Source of the DNA: Legionellales bacterium UBA4759
Lineage (GTDB): Bacteria > Pseudomonadota > Gammaproteobacteria > Legionellales > Legionellaceae
Assembly (NCBI GenBank): GCA_002403515.1
Contig: DHHZ01000041.1
Location: 1 to 8,469, forward strand
DNA length: 8,469 nucleotides
Reading direction: 5' to 3'
Made by a program: the position numbers and the translations under genes. Positions 5,753-8,469 of this stretch are shown here, piece after piece. How positions within the stretch are numbered: position 1 is the stretch's first letter; each line of letters begins with the position of its first letter. The notes under the pieces are model-generated. The model was not told the origin of the DNA. It worked only from the letters and a program-made list of their open reading frames with translations, and made no database searches.

Positions 5753-6618
5753 GACAAATTTAACTCTTTTTTTAAAAATGCCAAACAAAAATGATTAAAT
5801 TTTTTAAACCCAAGGCTGATGTAGACTTTTTCAGCAGCAGGATTGTTTGTAAAAAGTAGTGACTTTTTATAACCTTGTTGCATTTGCTGGATGAGTGCAT
5901 GTCCAACACAAAATTTGGCATAGCCTTTATTTCGATGCTCTGGAGGCGTCCACACAGGCCCCACCTGACAAGTTTGGTCAACTTTTGCGTTAAAACCACA
6001 TATCGATACGGGTATACTATCCTTTAGCAATACCCAGGCGCCCAGTTCAAGCATTTGTTGGTATTTAGACTCTGCTTTACTTAAAAGGGTATCGTCAATG
6101 ACAGCCCCCAATGCTTCAACATCATAAGCTTTCATCCACTCAACGATAATATTTTTAGGCGCATCAATAAGCTTAATAAGCGTCAGATTATGAGGCAGGG
6201 GAGTGATGGACAAATCTTTTAAGTCCAGCTCAAAAAGGTCCTCAGAAAGATTTATCCTGAAATCTTGATGCTTGATTTTCAAAGCTTCAATAAGCACTTG
6301 AGCCATATCTTGGAGGCCTATAATTCCTGCTATAGGGCGATGAATTTGATTTTTTAAATATTCACATAAACTTTCAAGAAGTGTTTGAGGCCTCGCATGC
6401 ACCATCAAATTGCCATTCCAATAATGTACAATGACACCGAGAATCTTTGATTCATCATCATGATACGCCCCAAAATACTCTCCTTGAAAATCCTCGCCAT
6501 GATAATCAATGCCAGCAATTTTCAAATTGCTATATATAAATAGACATTCTGTTTGAAATGACCTTAAGTAATCTAAAAGCTTTTGTGTATCTTCTGAATG
6601 AAGTTTTCTGATGATCAT
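5749..6618 (-). CDS. Two-part GNAT N-acetyltransferase, substrate unknown
   Basis: This protein of 289 residues is about twice the size of a single GNAT domain. The C-terminal half (about 145-289) is a recognisable GNAT: QVGPVWTPPEHRNKGYA at 218-234 gives strand 4 and the acetyl-CoA pyrophosphate loop (HRNKGYA), and TNNPAAEKVYISLGFKK at 257-273 gives the closing helix with Tyr266 and the GF turn. The N-terminal half (1-140) keeps a GNAT-like opening (MIIRKLHSEDTQKLLDYL) and strands such as ILGVIVHYWNGNLMVH but lacks a clear acetyl-CoA loop, so it may be a degenerate second GNAT domain. The start at 6618 has GGAGA 9 nt upstream and overlaps the ABC transporter stop by 4 nt (ATGA). Its own stop overlaps the AAC-like start in the same way. 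The place between an exporter and a resistance-type acetyltransferase suggests drug or metabolite modification, but no specific substrate is recognised. Confidence 0.8.
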   Translation of the reverse strand: MIIRKLHSEDTQKLLDYLRSFQTECLFIYSNLKIAGIDYHGEDFQGEYFGAYHDDESKILGVIVHYWNGNLMVHARPQTLLESLCEYLKNQIHRPIAGIIGLQDMAQVLIEALKIKHQDFRINLSEDLFELDLKDLSITPLPHNLTLIKLIDAPKNIIVEWMKAYDVEALGAVIDDTLLSKAESKYQQMLELGAWVLLKDSIPVSICGFNAKVDQTCQVGPVWTPPEHRNKGYAKFCVGHALIQQMQQGYKKSLLFTNNPAAEKVYISLGFKKFNHFCLAFLKKELNLS

Positions 6619-8375
6619 GAAAGCTTATCTCCAATAAAACCACTGACTTGTGTTTCCCATAACTGTTTGTATAAGCTTTCTTGATTTAAAAGCTCAACAT
6701 GACTACCATCTTCTACAATACGACCCTTATCAAAAACAAGGATTCTATCCATCTGAGTCAGGGTAGATAAACGATGTGCAATAACAATCGTTGTTTTATT
6801 TTTCATGAGAAAATTTAAAGATTCTTGAATATATTGCTCAGTTTTTGAATCTAAGGCGCTTGTTGCTTCATCTAAAATCAAAATGGGTGCATTCTTTAAT
6901 ATGGCGCGTGCAATTGCTATCCGCTGACGTTGGCCACCCGAAAGCTTTACGCCTCGTTCACCCACTAAAGACTGATAACCCTCGGGTAAGTCTTGAATAA
7001 ATTCATTGGCATGCGCTAGGAGGGCAGCTTGTATCACATCCTCATCACTGGCATGAACATTTCCATAGCGAATATTATCCATGATGCTTCGATGGAACAA
7101 ACTCGTATCTTGGGGAATAAAGCTAATTTGTTCTCGAAGAGAGGCTTGGGTCACGGTTTTAATATCTTGGTCATCAATTAAAATCTCACCTGATTCCAAT
7201 TCAAATAAACGTAAAATTAAATTCACAAAAGTACTTTTACCGCCCCCTGAAAACCCAACGAGACCCACTTTTTGCCCTGCAGGAATGATGACACTTTTAT
7301 TTTGAAACAATGACTTGCCTTCATTGAAATGAAAACAAACATTCCTAAATTCAATTTTGGCATGATTGATTTGAAGCGGTTGAGCATGAGGAATGTCTTG
7401 AATCCCAAGGGGTTCTTCAATGATACGTAAAGCTTGCTGGCAACGTCCAACTTCTTCGGAAAAATTTACAAATTGTCCCGTTAAAAACCATAGATTCCAA
7501 AGAATACTAATGGATAGGGTGATGATGAAGCTAAAATCGCCTAGGGTGACTTGTCCTTTGGCGTACAAGACACCCAGGGTCCAAAGATTTGCGGTTAAAA
7601 ATATGAGGATACTGATGTCACCGACCATGCGCATGTACATGATTTTTTGCAGCATGTTCCTATCTTTTTGCACACAATCACCAATGGATTGTTTCATGAT
7701 GGTATTTTCATAAGTATGACGAGCAAATAAACGTATATTGATAATATTCGATGCGCCATCAACCATTTTACCCATCAAACTACTGCGAGCCTCTGCAAAA
7801 ACCAGAGACAACTCCTGGATGGGTTTTAAAAAATAGAAGGTAATAGCTAGAAATAATATAACCCAGACAATTAAAATAAGGGCAAAAATAGGGTGGACAA
7901 TTAATAAAATAAGGAGCGCAATCATTAAAGCAACCGTTTGCGCATAACAATCATCAATGATGGTTAAAATATTAATGATTCCGCCTTGCAAATCAACAAT
8001 TTTATTGGCAAGATTACCTGCAAAATGATTTTGAAAGTATTTATATTCATGCTGAATTAAGTAAGAAAACTGAGATGAGAGAATATCCTCTCTCAAGCTT
8101 GGAAAGGTTTTTATTTTAATAAAATCCAAAAATCGCATATTGATGCAAAGCAAAAACCAAGTAAATGGGTAAAATATAATATAAGGTTTTAAGGCCTGGA
8201 ATACTTCTCGAATAGGCCCTTTAAAATTCACTGCCGTATCAATTAATAATTTCAAAACATAAGGTGTTAGCGTATTTAAGCATGCCCAAATCAAACCAAC
8301 AGCCATAAAACCGATAAGATTCAAGCGATAGGGTTTTAGAACTTGTTTAATATATGGATACAGCTGTGGTTTCAT
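6615..8375 (-). CDS. ABC exporter half-transporter (fused membrane and ATPase domains)
   Basis: This 586-residue protein has the MsbA/LmrA-type order: a six-helix membrane domain (about 15-310; hydrophobic stretches near 20-45, 63-80, 138-160, 162-183, 252-272 and 283-303) and then an ATPase domain (about 340-575). ATPase motifs are complete: Walker A GFSGGGKST 374-382, Q-loop Gln422, signature LSGGQRQRIAIARA 478-491, Walker B LILDEATSALD with Asp502/Glu503, and switch His534 in AHRLST. It should work as a homodimer or with a partner half-transporter, exporting a lipid, peptide or drug; there is no peptidase domain for bacteriocin leader removal. ATG 8375 has AAGGGA about 6 nt upstream. It is first of a three-gene operon with two acetyltransferases, which fits export plus chemical modification of toxic molecules. 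The substrate cannot be told from sequence. Confidence 0.92.
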   Translation of the reverse strand: MKPQLYPYIKQVLKPYRLNLIGFMAVGLIWACLNTLTPYVLKLLIDTAVNFKGPIREVFQALKPYIIFYPFTWFLLCINMRFLDFIKIKTFPSLREDILSSQFSYLIQHEYKYFQNHFAGNLANKIVDLQGGIINILTIIDDCYAQTVALMIALLILLIVHPIFALILIVWVILFLAITFYFLKPIQELSLVFAEARSSLMGKMVDGASNIINIRLFARHTYENTIMKQSIGDCVQKDRNMLQKIMYMRMVGDISILIFLTANLWTLGVLYAKGQVTLGDFSFIITLSISILWNLWFLTGQFVNFSEEVGRCQQALRIIEEPLGIQDIPHAQPLQINHAKIEFRNVCFHFNEGKSLFQNKSVIIPAGQKVGLVGFSGGGKSTFVNLILRLFELESGEILIDDQDIKTVTQASLREQISFIPQDTSLFHRSIMDNIRYGNVHASDEDVIQAALLAHANEFIQDLPEGYQSLVGERGVKLSGGQRQRIAIARAILKNAPILILDEATSALDSKTEQYIQESLNFLMKNKTTIVIAHRLSTLTQMDRILVFDKGRIVEDGSHVELLNQESLYKQLWETQVSGFIGDKLS

Positions 8376-8407
8376 ATGAAATCCCTTGAAATAGATGCTT
8401 TTATTTT

Positions 8408-8438
8408 AGTATAGGCGCAGCTTTTTTACAAAAATCAA
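8408..8438 (-). promoter_or_regulatory. Candidate promoter for the exporter-acetyltransferase operon
   Basis: A -10 box TATACT (5/6) at 8413-8408 pairs with TTGATT (4/6) at 8438-8433, but the 19-nt spacer is longer than ideal. Transcription would start near 8401, about 25 nt before ATG 8375. Nothing else can be supported in 8376-8469. Confidence 0.35.
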
Positions 8439-8469
8439 CGAGATAGATGTTATAACTCCATGAAAATGT

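Noticed and set aside
5753..5788. Longer AAC-like protein starting at 5788
   Set aside because: It would overlap the upstream GNAT by 40 nt; ATG 5752 gives an ATGA overlap and the usual family start.
7081..7713. Open frames on the + strand and in other frames across the ABC exporter gene
   Set aside because: They lie opposite an intact ABC transporter gene with complete motifs, have no ribosome sites and encode no recognisable domain.
8460..8469. ATG on the + strand at the right edge as the start of a divergent gene
   Set aside because: Only three codons are visible and no ribosome site precedes it.
1..8469. tRNA, rRNA, CRISPR arrays, complete insertion sequences or integrase genes
   Set aside because: None was recognised on either strand by reading; no regularly spaced repeats or transposase frames are present.

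Overview
The window is AT-rich (roughly one third G+C by eye) bacterial DNA with compact genes, GGAG-type ribosome binding sites and sigma70-like promoters. The Bcr/CflA drug transporter, the AAC(6')-Ib-like acetyltransferase and the base composition suggest a low-GC gammaproteobacterium, for example a Legionella-type organism. This assignment is an inference from style and gene content, not from a marker gene.

Layout. On the + strand, positions 1-1761 carry the 3' part of an aminoglycoside-phosphotransferase-family kinase (APH). It is cut by the window edge and overlaps a Bcr/CflA-type MFS drug efflux protein. A short convergent gap (1762-1918) with at most a weak terminator follows. Everything from 1919 to 8375 is on the - strand. 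Read in transcription order from the right, it starts with a three-gene operon: an ABC exporter half-transporter, a two-part GNAT protein and an AAC(6')-like GNAT, joined by two 4-nt ATGA stop/start overlaps. Next is a Phd/YefM-type antitoxin and PIN-domain toxin pair with its own promoter and a palindromic operator. Then come a Vat/CatB-type hexapeptide-repeat acetyltransferase and finally an ABC-F ATPase with its own extended -10 promoter and a structured leader.

Function. Seven of the nine genes belong to families that modify, export or protect against antibiotics: kinase, MFS pump, ABC-F, Vat/CatB acetyltransferase, AAC(6')-like acetyltransferase, second GNAT and ABC exporter. The remaining two form an addiction-type module in the middle. 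The window therefore reads as a chromosomal or mobile resistance/detoxification cluster. No transposase, integrase or complete insertion sequence is visible. The substrates are not proven by sequence. The Vat-like enzyme next to an ABC-F protein suggests overlapping activity against streptogramin A-type ribosome inhibitors, and the APH and AAC(6')-like genes suggest aminoglycoside-type substrates.

Most notable new signals. (1) The ABC-F leader (about 3494-3574) can form a hairpin that covers its Shine-Dalgarno site, and a Met-Arg-stop mini-ORF with its own GGAG sits on the opposite arm, an arrangement resembling translational attenuation. (2) A perfect 8-bp inverted repeat overlaps the -10 box of the toxin-antitoxin promoter. 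(3) Exporter and acetyltransferases are translationally coupled in one operon.
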